Assembly: GCA_035610835.1 (NCBI GenBank)
Contig: CM069459.1
Location: forward strand, 51,697,755 to 51,761,754
Length of the DNA stretch: 64,000 nt
Source: Ophiura sarsii
Lineage: Eukaryota > Echinodermata > Ophiuroidea > Amphilepidida > Ophiuridae
Reading direction: 5' to 3'
Under the pieces are notes generated by a model. That model worked only from the letters and a program-made list of their open reading frames with translations, made no database searches and was not told where the DNA came from. Numbering within the stretch: position 1 is the stretch's first letter; every line of letters begins with the position of its first letter. Shown one piece after another: positions 13,186-25,763 of the stretch. A program made the position numbers and the translations under genes.

Positions 13186-14645
13186 TAGCTAGATATAGCT
13201 CGATTTAGCTCAATTACCTAGATTTGGCTAGATTTAGCTATAGCTAAACATCAACAGCAAACTGCGCAGGTATACATAATAACGCCAGTTTAGCCTTTTT
13301 AGCGATATTTGCGCTCAAGTCATTCTTCCGACCTGTACAGCCGGATCGATCTTTTGTTAACATGTTAGGCGGAATTGTAAGATAAATACTATGCCAGTGC
13401 CACGTACTCCAATTTATAACCTGATGGAAACCAAGTGTCAGTGAGTGCACTCTGCACTTCACTTCGTCAAGGTATCAAATGTTGTTTACGGTAATGAACA
13501 TCGCTCCCCGGGGCTCTATCAATTAAAGCCGATTCAATATTTACAGCGCATCCACAAATTCCATGATTTAAATATTTTTGTTGATTTCTTTTTCCTTTTT
13601 TTTCTCAGGACATATTTAAAGTTAAATGGTTGTGAGCGATCCTCCATTGCCATCCACTTACTTCTCGAACTCAATGTTTTCATTTATTTTGGGGGGACAT
13701 GTGTACCTATATTATGTAATATTCTACCTTAATATAGCGATATGACCATGGTAATACTTTATTGACTCATAAAATGACCTTTAGTTTGTGATTGTTTTTG
13801 TGTTATATTAATTATAAATAAATAATGATCAGAACAGGGGGAAAGCATACATCTACAATTAATGTTGCATTTTAACTCCAATTAAAATACTATCACTTTT
13901 TCATTCAATATTGTTGTTGTTGCTCTTTTTCTTATTGGATCTTTCTTTCTTTTAACAGGAACTCCCTAGGTTTAACAAATGGCGGATTTATTTACTGATG
14001 TGCTCCCTTGTATAATTAGTAGGGTGACGCACTGTGCATTTAGTAAATATAATTCTAGGCCTGATTGCGTGATAGTATCCCTGGGTAAAAAAGAGCAACA
14101 GCGAGTAAAAAGAGGAAGTTACACGAAGAGAAGCGGGTTATTCAATGAGCAATGGAGGCTGAGGATTTTTCCCGGGATTTTTTCTTCCTAAGGTCCCCCT
14201 TCCCCCTATTAGTATTACTCCTCCTCCGGACGTGTTTTGACAATCACTGCGGCCCGTGAATGGATCACAAAATCACAATGAGGCCCGGGTGGTAGAAAAG
14301 GTACACATGCTTGATATACACAGTGGTTTATCTAGAACTATACAAAGCTAGCCTGTGAGACCAGCTAGGTGCCAGGAGAGATACATGTATGTGTTCTGCA
14401 TAAACCGTATTCACCATACCATTTAAATCTGTGATTTACCTAATGTTAGATAGAGCTTCAGATACGCCTGTGCACATGATAGCGCGGCACTCCATTGATA
14501 ACTGATTCGAGCAAAGACGTTCAAACAATATCGCTAAAAAGGCTAAATATTTCGTTTTCGCGAGCGTTTTTGCCAACGCAGTTTGCAGTTTACCATGGGA
14601 TCAGCTATAGCTAAATCTAGCTAAATCTAGCTAAATCTAGCTAAA
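13186..14645. repeat. Inverted TAGCTAAATC-word arms about 1.2 kb apart
   Basis: The left arm (about 13186-13320) and right arm (about 14500-14643) are gapped inverted copies. Both are rich in TAGCTAAATC/GATTTAGCTA words and share GCAAACTGCG and AGCCTTTTTAGCGATATT. The space between holds no recognisable gene. This is either one large non-autonomous element or two solo copies in opposite orientation. Confidence 0.45.
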
Positions 14646-15119
14646 AGATTAAGTGTTTTTTCGACAGCGTAAACCCCTCTGTGACAATGCAGAGGGCGAC
14701 AAACATAATAAATTTAGAAGAAAGATCAAATACGAACTGAATTTGGTTGACGTATCACTGGTGGGTCGTTTTCCGCGATGCTATTGTACTGCGTTAAACC
14801 CTAGAAATCATGAATAGAATAATTTTAGGCGAAAATTTAGCTAGAAAGTTAATACCCTTACGCCTTTGTCTGAGGATTATAGACCGTGCTTCGAGCTCAA
14901 AAATGACAAAGGAAGCCTAGAAATAGCAAAAAGAGGTAAATTGTCCTTAGCAACACTAGGGAAAAAAGCCTAGAAAGGCGAGAAAATTTTGGGCAAAGGC
15001 TAAATTATTTTTGTCTGGGTAGCCACAAGCCGGGAAGCGATAACTCTTACACCGGCCACATTTTTTAGACTACGTCATAATTTGTATATCAAATCAATGG
15101 CGTCATTTCCCGCCCCTGG

Positions 15120-15316
15120 TATATTGTGCCCATTATTGGACCAATATTGGTTGCCAACATGATGCCAATTGAAAAGTGCCGATGTAAAACCAATATAGGT
15201 CCAATATTGGTGACCAAGAGAGTGCCAATGCCAATATTGCCAATGGGAACCCAATATTGGCCCAATATTAGTCAACAAGATTGCCAATGTTGGGCCAATA
15301 TTGTGCCAATATATGT
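15120..15316. repeat. Palindromic-word block, word CCAATATTGG
   Basis: Repeats of CCAATATTGG and half-sites GCCAAT/ATTGGC fill about 200 bp in both orientations. Open frames over it on both strands mirror each other because the word is self-complementary. It is non-coding. Confidence 0.6.
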
Positions 15317-16762
15317 ATGTTGTCTGGGCTCTGTTCCTTGATTATCCTTGGCCTGTGGTTTGCCCCTCGTGGCATCAGTGCGTGCGAGTCCATGTTCCAT
15401 GATTTCTTGGCCTCCACAAAAAAAAAATTCCCTCTAGGTCTCCGTTCATTGATGATCCTAGGCCTTATTGTGTTTCCTGCGAGTAGCAGTAAATTGTACT
15501 TATTTTATATAATTGTGATTTTTAGGGAGGACAATTTGAAGATTCAGGGATTTAAATCCCAATTATTGACTGTTTAATATAAGAAATATTTATAAATGGT
15601 AAATGAAAGTTATTATAAGTTTATTATTAAGTCAAATGTAAATTATTACCTCATTGTATAATTGGTAATCTATTATTTAGGCAACTGGTTTCTACTCATC
15701 AAGTAGTTATTTAACCTATTTACCATTCAAAAAATCAATTATTTTGAAAATATCACTTGATAGGATTTATCGGTGGTAGGGTTGTCGGTTATCGCCATAA
15801 TCCTCTGCTTGGATTATCGTATATTTCAATTGGCGCATTTACAAACTGAATAACATTGATTCCGAAAGAAAGCATTGATAATTAAAGGTTATGACCATCT
15901 TTTAAAATTGGAGCTCTTTATGAGCGTCTCTCTAAAGTGTTAAGTTCTTAGGTATAATCACTCGGACCTTTCCTATTTTGTCTAGATAACATTGTAGTAT
16001 TTACAGAAAATTAACCTTTTCTGTACTCGTCTAGTGAGGCGACCAAATCTGAATATTTGAATATTAATCTATCAATGTATTATAAGGGATTATTATTCTA
16101 ATTATTGCGTAATGCATTTTGTGTAAAATTGCGAAATTAAATCTTCTTGGTATAGAGCTGAGTTGCTCTTATCCTATTTTGTCTCCCATTGCTATATCAA
16201 TTTGCGATGTCTACGGGTAATGCGCTTAATGATATTAAGTTCATTATACCTTTATTATTAAGGGAATGAGCAACCCAAATATTATGATCTAAATGAGAAA
16301 GTCATTCCTATAATATATTATAGTAATGTTAAATACATCAATGAGTTGTGTAAGCAGTCTGCTGGTGTGACTGGCTTAAATATAGTAAAAACAAAGAAAT
16401 ACATACGAAAAGGCGTTGCCCTAAAAATATGCTGACTAATGATGCGCATTTAATTCAAAACAATTATCAAAAGTTACATTTGTTTCATTTTAAAATAATG
16501 TTAAGTGAATATGATACAAATCGCAGGTTAACCGTTTCTATACAAACAAATGTATGCACAATTTCTCAGATTTTCGATACTCTCTAATTTTAATTAACCA
16601 TCAAATCAGAACCGAAAGTCTAATTTGACTCAAACAAAAATCATTTTAAAGCTGACACTGTGCAGGTTTATATTGTGTTATTATCTCATTTTGGGGAAAA
16701 TAACAACATTTTTAAATCTGCTAATCCCATACACCCTTTTAAGTTGTTGACACAGATGCATA
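15317..16762. other. Intergenic, nothing recognised
   Basis: AT-rich, no supported gene or repeat. Confidence 0.5.
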
Positions 16763-16805
16763 AACCGCTCCCCGGATATTCAACTTGAATATCCGGGGAG
16801 CGGTT
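16763..16805. repeat. Perfect 43-bp hairpin
   Basis: AACCGCTCCCCGGATATTCA... is followed after a single central base by its exact reverse complement (21-bp arms). The arm is GC-richer than the surrounding AT-rich DNA. The function is unknown. Confidence 0.7.
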
Positions 16806-18519
16806 AAAATTAAAATTATTCGTCGATGTTGTTAAATTCCCCCAACTCAAGAATATAATGGAAGTATTATATAAATATAAATATATGGAAATACGTATTT
16901 ATTATAATTTCTCTTATCAAGAACTTCATTTTCGATATCAAACTTGTCACAGTCACGTCCCAGATGTGTGGCAAATTATCAAAACGATTGAGATATTGAA
17001 TGTTCAAATTGATCCATTTGAATCTGTTTCCATTCACCATGTTCACTAATAGACTGTGTTAAAATTCATGAAACAGTATCCATATTATGACGAAAATTAC
17101 ACAATGTAACAATATTATTTAAAAAAAACTTAGTAATTCATCAACGTCCATTTGAACAATGGAATGAATGGCTTTGGAACTATGCAATAAATTTATATAT
17201 CATTATACTTTTACAGCGAATGTCAAAACAGACAAATCATTCACCAGGATATTTTACAAAAACTGGTCCAATTAACAAATTGCGCATTCAAAATGCAGGG
17301 CTACCAAACTTGGCACTATACCAAACCAATACCAAACTTGTGACACTATTTGTAAGCTGACCATTTTGCAAAATGTTGTATTGTCCTGAATAATACAGTA
17401 TATGTGAGAAACACTATTTACCTCATTATAAGCAAAAAATAGGAAACAATTCCATGCAACCACTTTATGTGTAAGCGTGCATTACGAGTAATTACAGTGA
17501 CTTTCATAATTCAAGGTAATCATAGGACCGGTAAAAAGTCCCCCCCCCCCCCCTTTTTTTTTCTTCTTCTTTTGCTGAATTGCGCCTATTTAAAGAATCG
17601 AAAGGGATTTACAAACATAGTTTGTTTAAAGTGACATGGGATATTTTTTTCCATTTCGGTGTCATTGTAACATGCGAAAGTATTTCCGGAAACATGCACG
17701 TCAACACCACATTGCAGACAAAATCATCAAGTTCTAATAATTTCATTTGTAGATATAGGTGAACTTCATTTATTGTCAAAACATAAAAGCTGTCCTGGCA
17801 GTTTTATTGGGACACCAATGACCCCACTCCGTTTTCACTACAGGTATCATAATGCTACACCACATGCATGTAGGCGTTAAAATTGCCAAAATTGGCAAAT
17901 GTTTAGGTATTTGGTCTATAAAACATTGGGATTTATGTTGCAAGAATTTTCTCCTTCATAATATAGTATTGTAGATAGTTTATCATAACCATGGAAACCA
18001 AATATGAAATAATTTCCCCAACCTTCCTCCTCGTACGGTGGTGTTTTTTTTTTTAATATGGTCTTAACTGGACTGTGGAGTCGGCGTTGAGTGAGGTTTT
18101 TTCCCCAAAATAATGCTTGAAACATGACACCGAATAGAAATGGGAGAGCGGGGGAGGGTGTCCGTTAACACAATTTTGAGAGCGGTGGGAGAGGGAAGTT
18201 AAATAAAATCAAGTTTACTGTTTGGTTATGTGGGTTTTTTAACGCAGTTTTCAAATATTTCACAAATTTGACACAATTTTAAAGTGTACGTAGCCTGATG
18301 AATAATTAAACGATAAGTAATTTATTGTCATCATGATATGCATCCACTTAATTGTGTTCGCTAGTTTGTATGCCCATTAAGTTAATGAAACGTTGCTAGG
18401 AAACGTATAAACACAAACGGTAGTGTTTCATAATTATTAAATTATCCAATGGATGGAAATTAATGTTGTATTTTCATCAATTCATTTGCTTATATATTCA
18501 TTACCAATATGATAAATTG
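16806..18519. other. Intergenic, nothing recognised
   Basis: Contains a C run followed by a T run near 17540-17570. Short open frames lack domains. Confidence 0.5.
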
Positions 18520-18844
18520 TTTTAGATGTTCTGATTGCTGGCCCGATTTTCAATTTGATGGGTTTTTTCTTCTATTTTACATCCTTAAAATTGTCACATT
18601 CCAAAGTTTGAGTTGCACAAGGTCACAAAAAAACTTGCCCATTGAGTAGTATACTGGCTGGTGGTTGACCACCTTTGGCAGTAATTCACCACATTTTAAC
18701 CTATAATTTCTAAATGGAACATTTCTAGCCCTTATGATTTTACAGACATAATGAAAAAATATGGGGATTCTTCTGATATCAAAATATCTTGATGTGAACA
18801 AAAAATCACAGCCCCACAAAAAGTGATCGGAACATACACCTTAA
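18520..18844. mobile_element. TTAA-type MITE, GATGTTCTGATTGCTGG family, copy 1
   Basis: Closely matches 43421-43789, sharing GATGTTCTGATTGCTGG, CCAAAGTTTGAGTTGCA, TGCCCATTGAGTAGTA and AGTGATCGGAACAT. The left end is shortened (it lacks the TTAAAGGTA found in the 43.4-kb copy). The right end abuts another element at TTAA 18841-18844. Confidence 0.7.
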
Positions 18845-19262
18845 AGGAAGGGTCCCGCAAGCACAACATTGAGCATTATTTGTTAGAACAATAATTATCG
18901 AGTCGAAATTACGTAATTATATAGAACAAAACACCATACTAGTCACAAAAATGAATAAAAACTGTCATCACTCAACATGCAATTTTTAAAATTCGCGGCG
19001 ATCGAAAGTCCCGGTGTCGATGACGTCATGGGTATCGGTGCTCAAATTTGCTTGCGCATGAGCATTGTATAACTATGACATCATCGACACTTGGACTTTC
19101 GATCGCCGCGAATTTAAAAAGTGCATGTTGAGGGATTGCGGTTTTTATTTGTTTTTGCCATAAGTGTGGTATTTTGTTCTATATAGTTATAAAAGTTGGG
19201 CTTGATAGTTATTTTTCGAACATATAAAGCACACTTTTATGCTTGCGGGACACCTCCTTTAA
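18841..19262. mobile_element. Foldback MITE with TTAA-flanked AGG...GTCCCGCAAGC ends
   Basis: The left end TTAAAGGAAGGGTCCCGCAA and the right end (reverse complement TTAAAGGAGGTGTCCCGCAA) are inverted. The centre carries long inverted arms around ATTCGCGGCGATCGAAAGTC. The flanking TTAA on both sides fits TTAA-specific insertion as in piggyBac-type elements. No transposase. Confidence 0.7.
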
Positions 19263-21580
19263 GATTATGATCATGGATGGAGTTATTTACAAAAGCTATA
19301 TCTATAGTTTACCTAGAATAGTTATCTGCAAACTTGCTTCAATGACGTTTTGATTCATTGACCCGACTTGAGGTATAATACTGTGTTCTAGAGAAGGTAA
19401 GACATTCGTTCTTCCTGTTGGGAAAACCGTTGATAGCACATTCTACGCAAAGAAATTGGGAGTCTGACTTTTTATCAAGTTTAAACCAGTTACTTAAATA
19501 TATCCAAGGTCAACAGTACAAGTATCAGATTGATCGCGTATTTTCCCCCCAATTAATCCCTTTGTTATAGCGCGTGGCCGCCGCCACGGTCCATTACACG
19601 CGATATAATATTTCCCGTAGCCCGAGGGGATTTTTCATAATAGAATATCGAATTGACTTAGTACGAGTTGAATTCAATAAATGTGAATGGAAATAAATAA
19701 TACAAATAAAATTGCGGTGCATACTATTACATTTTGAGCTACACACGTGACTAATGTAAGGTTATACCGGACTTGTTCAAGAACTGTTGTTTAAATTGCA
19801 AACATGAAAATAAAGGACACTTAAACTGGAGTTGGTTATCCAACTCCATTGGTGGTTTTAGTTGTAACCTAGAATTGTGCTATTTAGAAGTTGTCGATGG
19901 GTATCCGCGATTACTCAAATTTAGGCAAATCGTGTCCAGCGTCGTCTGGATCTGCAACACTTTTATACTAGCGCCCCTTGCGTTGGCTTGGCTGTGTGCA
20001 CAAGCTCAAAATGATTCGTTCACTCTATCCACATAGAGTTGTAAAATATGAAAATGAAATATCAATACTGGTGTGTGACTATACATAATCATTTTCGACA
20101 AGCATGATATCAAACATTTCACATTACAACATACTTTATTATAGGATCATCGTTATTTACCGACGATAGCAGTTGATTAAAATTTGTATAGCAAGTATGT
20201 CACCGTAAATATGCATGTCAATTTATCAGCCAATTCCTACCATGCACTATTGCCCGAACCATATCCGTAGAGTTACAGCCTGAATCCTGTCTTAAGGTAC
20301 TCGGAGGTGAATTGGAGGCTGCGCCCTCAGTTTTGATCAGAACAGAGATTTCAACAATTTTGCTATTGCATTTTATTGTAATTATAATGTATGAACTTAC
20401 ACCTGTAAGGATTCAGAAAAATCAGGCCTCTTTGTACAACCAAATATTGATTGAACTAGTCCTTCCTAGGGACATTAACATATTCCATGCTATGCCAAAA
20501 TTACGCTGGGCATAAAAGACCGCTGTCGCCTTGCATTTAGTTTTTACCGCCTTGCATTTAGTTTTACATTGGGTGCAATATAGTTAGTCTAAAGCCATTT
20601 TAAACTGCATCAAATAAACAAACAATATGTTGTTTTATGTTTTTAAAATAAGTGTCTATAAATTGCGATAATATTCAAAACTGTTTTTAAACACATTGTT
20701 TTAATCAAGTTTTGTGCGGCAACAGCACAAATTACCATAATTAATGTTCATCTTGAATACTGAAGTAAATTACACAAAATTGAAATTCTTCAATACTTGC
20801 GTACCCCTTTAAATGATAGGATATCTCAGTGTCGTAGCCAGAGGAGATGGGGCGAAGGGGCGATTATCAAAGTTATTATCAAAGTTATCACGTTCATCAA
20901 ATACATATAAAAGCATTTGGATTTTACACCTGTTGTTCTCCATGATTGCAAGTGTGCATTGGCCTGCCTGGTCATATCATATGCCTACATGTAATCTCTA
21001 AATTAACATAGCTATTCAATGTACCACCCTTAAAGTTATCTTTATTCACTATATAAACAACAATAGTGTAACCTTTTGGTCTGGAGATACCACTTTCACT
21101 GAATAGTTTTGGTTGTATGTTATCAAGTGAACACTCTATAACCATGATAAGGCTCTCCAGAGAAGGTGATTTCATGAATTAACCCCATACCGTTAAATTC
21201 CTCGTTAATAATTGTATGAGTTGAACAACAACTGCTGGTATTGTACGCTCTAGCTCATGGTTGAAGAATACAGACACTCTGTTTACAGCGGCCTCAAAGT
21301 CCATGTTCCACTCTTACAAAATCCATGTATACCACTCTAGCCAATGATGCGATGCGAATCCATGTACCACTGTTGTAGACATTCAGGAATTCCTTTAGCA
21401 CAAACAAATTGTTGTCTTTATAAAAGGTCACGCGTTCGAAGCTCGCCTCCTTTCGTGTTACACACGGATTTTGGCTTTGGCGACATGATTTTAACTTTAC
21501 ACATATTTACCTGAGGTTAGTCAAAGTATACATTTTCTGAAGGGAAATTGCATGAGGAAACCAACTATGTCATATAAATT
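19263..21580. other. Intergenic, minor repeats only
   Basis: Holds the second copy of the 22-bp palindrome (about 19824-19846) and a short tandem CGCCTTGCATTTAGTTTT duplication near 20527-20571. No gene is supported. Confidence 0.45.
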
Positions 21581-21581
21581 A

Positions 21582-21761
21582 TAGTACGACCCAGGACTAA
21601 CATGTAATGATTCACAATGTTCGGAAAAATATCAGATTTTGTTAATTTCTAATTTGAGATCCATGTATTGTATACCTATACCTCTATCATTATTTACTTT
21701 ACATATTTAAAATTCCTCATGAAATTACCCATCAGATGATATGTAATTGTCAAAGGTTACT
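21582..21761 (+). repeat. Left arm of inverted repeat framing receptor A
   Basis: About 180 bp that reappear in reverse complement at about 25583-25763. Shared blocks include GATTCACAATGTTCGGAAAA, TATCATTATTTACTTTACAT and AAATTACCCATCAGATGATA. The two arms are nearly 4 kb apart and receptor A lies between them. No coding content. Confidence 0.65.
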
Positions 21762-22393
21762 ACGTCGGTAAGGTAATGATACCGGCTAGTTAATATCTCC
21801 AATATTTATTTTAGATATTTTTAGAATTTTCAGAAATATTTTTTAAGGATGGACCCTTCCCTGATCTAAACTGCATTTCTTAAGTCCTCTAGTTACAAGC
21901 TTTCCAAAAATGTATACTTTTGCAATCATAGGTTGAAAACTTGTTCTGTTATAGTCATTTTTATAAATCCGGTAAATTGAGGCTGATAATTCGTGCATTG
22001 ACGGTGCAGCGAATAGGAAGAAAGCTGATGATCATGGTCTTATCCATAATTAATTAGTTGTTACAAATAGTTGACAAGTCTGTTGAACAACATGCTTAAA
22101 GACTACTAGATTTTAAAATGGGACCAGAATGGTGTTTGTAACATCAGGGGTTGACTAGTTATTGTAAAAAGAACAAAGCATGGGATTATCCCTATTGAGT
22201 TTCTACAGGCGGCACCCCTTCCGGCACCACCCCTGGTCCCATAAACTTCAAACAGCTGTATCTCCCCTTCTGTATTATAACAATGTCATTTTGCATGCAG
22301 ATATATAGCTTGTTATTAGGGCTTTAAAATGATACAACATTTGTCGAGATAGCTTTTGTGTTTTTTAAATATTTAAGGAATATGACATCTCCT

Positions 22394-22399
22394 TTTATT
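22394..22399 (-). promoter_or_regulatory. Candidate polyadenylation signal for receptor A
   Basis: AATAAA on the minus strand about 650 bp beyond the receptor A stop codon. It is the canonical hexamer, but such words are frequent in AT-rich DNA, so this is tentative. Confidence 0.2.
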
Positions 22400-23044
22400 C
22401 TGCATCGAATTGTCTGTCTTTATGCTGAGCTTATCGTGCCGTATACCCTACCATAGTACTTTTAAGCACCGCTTCGTCTGCCGCCATTGTTCGTTTTATA
22501 TCGTGATCTTATAAGTGGTTGTATACACCTAATATGTCGATATGTATATTGTAGTGTATAATTGCATAACGAAAGTTTCGAAAGCATTTCTGAAATCTGA
22601 ACATGTAGTTACACAACTAATAAAGTCGACTTGAAGGGGTGATAGTTGGCTAAAAGAACGGAATAGTATCGGCCTATTTCATATATCCTCGCGTGTATAA
22701 CATAGTGACGTATGGTAAGTGGTAATACACATGATGACGTATATGATCAATGAATGATTTTCAGTCTTTTGTTTAGAGATATGTGTTCTTTATCATTTTA
22801 CTAAGTCCCTAAATTACAACATGAATTAGCTTAAGTAATTAATTTGGCGTATTAGTAAAAGACAATCTTGTTTTACATACTGACGTATACCAGTATACAC
22901 TATACGCTGCTTTGAATATACCATCGACATACATGTCATACTTTAATTTCAAACTGCTAATTTTGAATCCGCAGTACTTCCATATAGGGAATAATCTTAT
23001 GTGTGCTGCATGTAATTGTCTGTTCATTGTATCGGCATAAGTGT

Positions 23045-24208
23045 CTATTTGCCCGTAGGAATTTTAAGCATCCCCTGATGTACCGCCAAATCAGATTCAC
23101 CTAGAGACATATAATCACTGGTTTCCCGCCTTAACTGATGCTCCAATTTCTCATATAATGCATCGTGTGTTCTGCTACCCGATCTAGGTCGTGGCATATA
23201 TTCTCCATGCTGATTTGATCTTCTTGTCCTCGTAATGTTTTTAAAATGGATAAAAAACGTTACAGTTCCGATGAAAAGTAAGGTAGCTATAGTTCCTGCA
23301 ATGGTGGTGCAGACTATCCAAAATAATGACTCGTGCGCACATTGATTGTAGCATCTCTGCCGTAATGTGTTGATCTGATCCGTGTAGGCTGATGTACTTG
23401 ATACTACTTGATCCATAGCTGATCTTTGGGATTTAGCCGAATTGGCAGTCCCTTTTGGAGTAATTAGTAACGGGTCATATTTGACGACCAAGGGTCCTAT
23501 GTGGCAAGTCCTTTGCACACCAGGGAAAGCAGCACTGGTGAGTTTACAGATAAAGAGTGCCTTGTTATGACTCCTTGTCAACTGGAATTTTATAGTAGAC
23601 ACTATAAAGGAATTGTGTTCGTCCGGTGTCAACGCATTTGGAGCTATGTTTGTACCTTTTCGTTCCCAGGTTAAATCAACCGACGGGTTACCAGGCTCAG
23701 ATGAACAGTTAAAGGATACCACATCTCCTTCGAGCAGACTGTGTGAATCACTACTCATGGAGCAAGTTGGATGGTTAGTCGATGGGAAGTACTGCACAAC
23801 GACGTCTACCGTATCCATACCAACCAATATCTCTTCGGTATTTGATATCACTTTGCAGGCGTAGGTACCTTCGTCTTCTTGAGAGATCTGGGTAATCGTC
23901 ATGAAATATACAACTGCACCGTTGCCAATTTGCCGCACGGCAAGAAAAAAACGATCATCGACGGAATTCAGGACATCGTTGTCCCAGGAGAGTCTCTCAC
24001 TACCTCGGCGAGATGTTTGGCGGGAGAAGCTCACTCCTTGGTCCGTTTCCAATCCCCAGATTTGACAATGAAGATATATCATGCCGGATTCCCTTACAGG
24101 ATTGACTATTGCTCTGGTTGATATTCTCAAACCAGCAACGTATGTTATAAGCATTGTGAAATTAATCCACATGAGAATTACATTAATCATAACATGCGCG
24201 TCCTTCAT
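23045..24208 (-). CDS. Ig-domain receptor A with ITAM-like tail
   Basis: Predicted single-pass plasma-membrane receptor of 387 aa in one exon-like frame. The start used is the first ATG (24208); the longer frame begins with GTG seven codons earlier, which is not a usual animal start. Residues 1-26 form a signal peptide. Ig domain 1 has Cys48 and Cys118 (D/E-x-G-x-Y-x-C present), but Phe instead of Trp in strand C. Ig domain 2 has Cys149, 168, 221 and 235, suggesting two disulfides, with Trp in LTWERKG. A Ser/Thr-containing stalk leads to C-x3-C (286, 290) and a membrane helix (about 295-320). The tail has YEKL (Tyr352), ten residues, then YMSL (Tyr366), with Asp at -3 of the first Tyr. The second site also fits an ITIM (Ser at -2). 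Its paralogs are receptors B and C in the same orientation. It is framed by inverted repeats. Ligand unknown. Confidence 0.85.
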   Translation of the reverse strand: MKDAHVMINVILMWINFTMLITYVAGLRISTRAIVNPVRESGMIYLHCQIWGLETDQGVSFSRQTSRRGSERLSWDNDVLNSVDDRFFLAVRQIGNGAVVYFMTITQISQEDEGTYACKVISNTEEILVGMDTVDVVVQYFPSTNHPTCSMSSDSHSLLEGDVVSFNCSSEPGNPSVDLTWERKGTNIAPNALTPDEHNSFIVSTIKFQLTRSHNKALFICKLTSAAFPGVQRTCHIGPLVVKYDPLLITPKGTANSAKSQRSAMDQVVSSTSAYTDQINTLRQRCYNQCAHESLFWIVCTTIAGTIATLLFIGTVTFFIHFKNITRTRRSNQHGEYMPRPRSGSRTHDALYEKLEHQLRRETSDYMSLGESDLAVHQGMLKIPTGK

Positions 24209-25582
24209 CTTCAAAAAATGCAAGGACACGAGCTATATGCGCCTTTGGAAGAATGTCTAATTCCAGAGGATTGTTTTATTCTTCATACACGTTTATGACA
24301 CCTCATATATATATATGTACATCTAAGGTCCAATGAGTTAATAATATGGGATCAGTTACATCTCGTAACTACTTCGACCTCGTATCTGTGCAGATGGATA
24401 TCGATCATGAATGTTGAATCCCTCATATCAGGAACCGCGATTGCGTCCAACACAACAAATGTTTCGTTCATCAACGTTGACATCAACATCGGGTTTCTAT
24501 CGGTATAGTCTTGTCAAACTCTAAAAAGGCAAATGTGTGTTTGATAGAAGAACACTCTACTACTGCAGATCGGCTCGGTACAAAATAATGATTGCTTCCA
24601 TTATCAAGAACACAAACGAGTTCGCTCTCGCTACTAATTTGCTCTCAAAATATTTTGTTTATATATATTTTTTCAAGCACGGAGCATATTGTTGATAAAG
24701 TCAACAAGAGTTCCAACGTCATATCATCGACACGAACTAAACTCACACAACGTCAAATTCACAGTCATATACACAAATGACAGCTCATGTACCCAGTCGC
24801 TTGGTTTAATATCTTTCAGCGCGTTGGATCTTGTCACGCTCTACGATCGATGAAAAACGTTCTATTTTCTCAAAACAAGCACTTTAATCAACTGCGTAAT
24901 GTCAATAGCGTATACTTCTGAACAGAATCGACCCGTTTATTCAAGCTTCTAGTCTTATATCTGGGCGATATTTATGACTTTCTGAGACATTATAAAGCTG
25001 TCATCGACTGAAAGTGCTCTATTATGTCATATTTATCATCATCGTATGGCATCAAATCAAACAATAGAAATGCCAGTATTCATAAACTTAAAACAAATAA
25101 CAACATAACAGTTAAACAAAAATCTAATAATATTGCATTTCGCGGGAAGGAAAGTGAAGTCAGACCATGCATAAATTGATCGTGCGTTATTACAATCAAA
25201 TTGTGGCGCGAATTCCCTCGCTGTCGACGTGATTTGTGTGGAAAGAAGTGAGGAGTAAATTTCACGTCATATAAAGTGTACTTTTTGGTGGTTTAATAAA
25301 CCTTGAGTTGTACGCTCCATTGGATAGCTGCAATCAGGTGTTTTGCAGTTTTCAAATACCAAATATTTGTCTCCGGTTAAATGAATTGCAATCATCGAGT
25401 TTGGAACCTCGAGTACTTTTTGAATTTTTAATATTGTGTGATTAAAGATGTCCTTTATTTAACCATTGACACTTGAAGAGTTCAGATTTAGATGCAAAAC
25501 GAAATCTCCACTTTGACCGCTAAGTGAGAGATTAGCAAATGAAACTTTCTCGATCATACATAGAGAAAATTATCTCAAATAG
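24209..25582 (-). promoter_or_regulatory. Upstream region of receptor A
   Basis: About 1.4 kb between the receptor A start and the right inverted-repeat arm. A minus-strand TATATATAAA word lies near 24658-24668, roughly 450 bp before the ATG, and could be a TATA element. No conserved sequence with the other receptors' upstream regions was obvious by eye. Short open frames here are unconvincing. Confidence 0.3.
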
Positions 25583-25763
25583 TAACCTTTGACTATTATA
25601 TATCATCTGATGGGTAATTTCATAAGGAATTCAAATATGTAAAGTAAATAATGATAGGGGTAGGTATAAAAAAAATATGGATCTCAAATAAAAAATTAAA
25701 CAACTCTGATATTTTTCCGAACATTGTGAATCATACCATTTTAGTCCTTGGTCGTACTATAAT
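25583..25763 (-). repeat. Right arm of inverted repeat framing receptor A
   Basis: Reverse-complement partner of 21582-21761, aligning over essentially the whole arm with scattered differences. Confidence 0.65.

Noticed and set aside
15075..15341. Opposite-strand frames rich in Gly/Pro/Ile near 15.1 kb
   Set aside because: Both are read from the self-complementary CCAATATTGG block, so similarity between strands is trivial.
24209..24229. Seven extra N-terminal residues of receptor A
   Set aside because: They start at a GTG codon. The first ATG (24208) gives a proper signal peptide.
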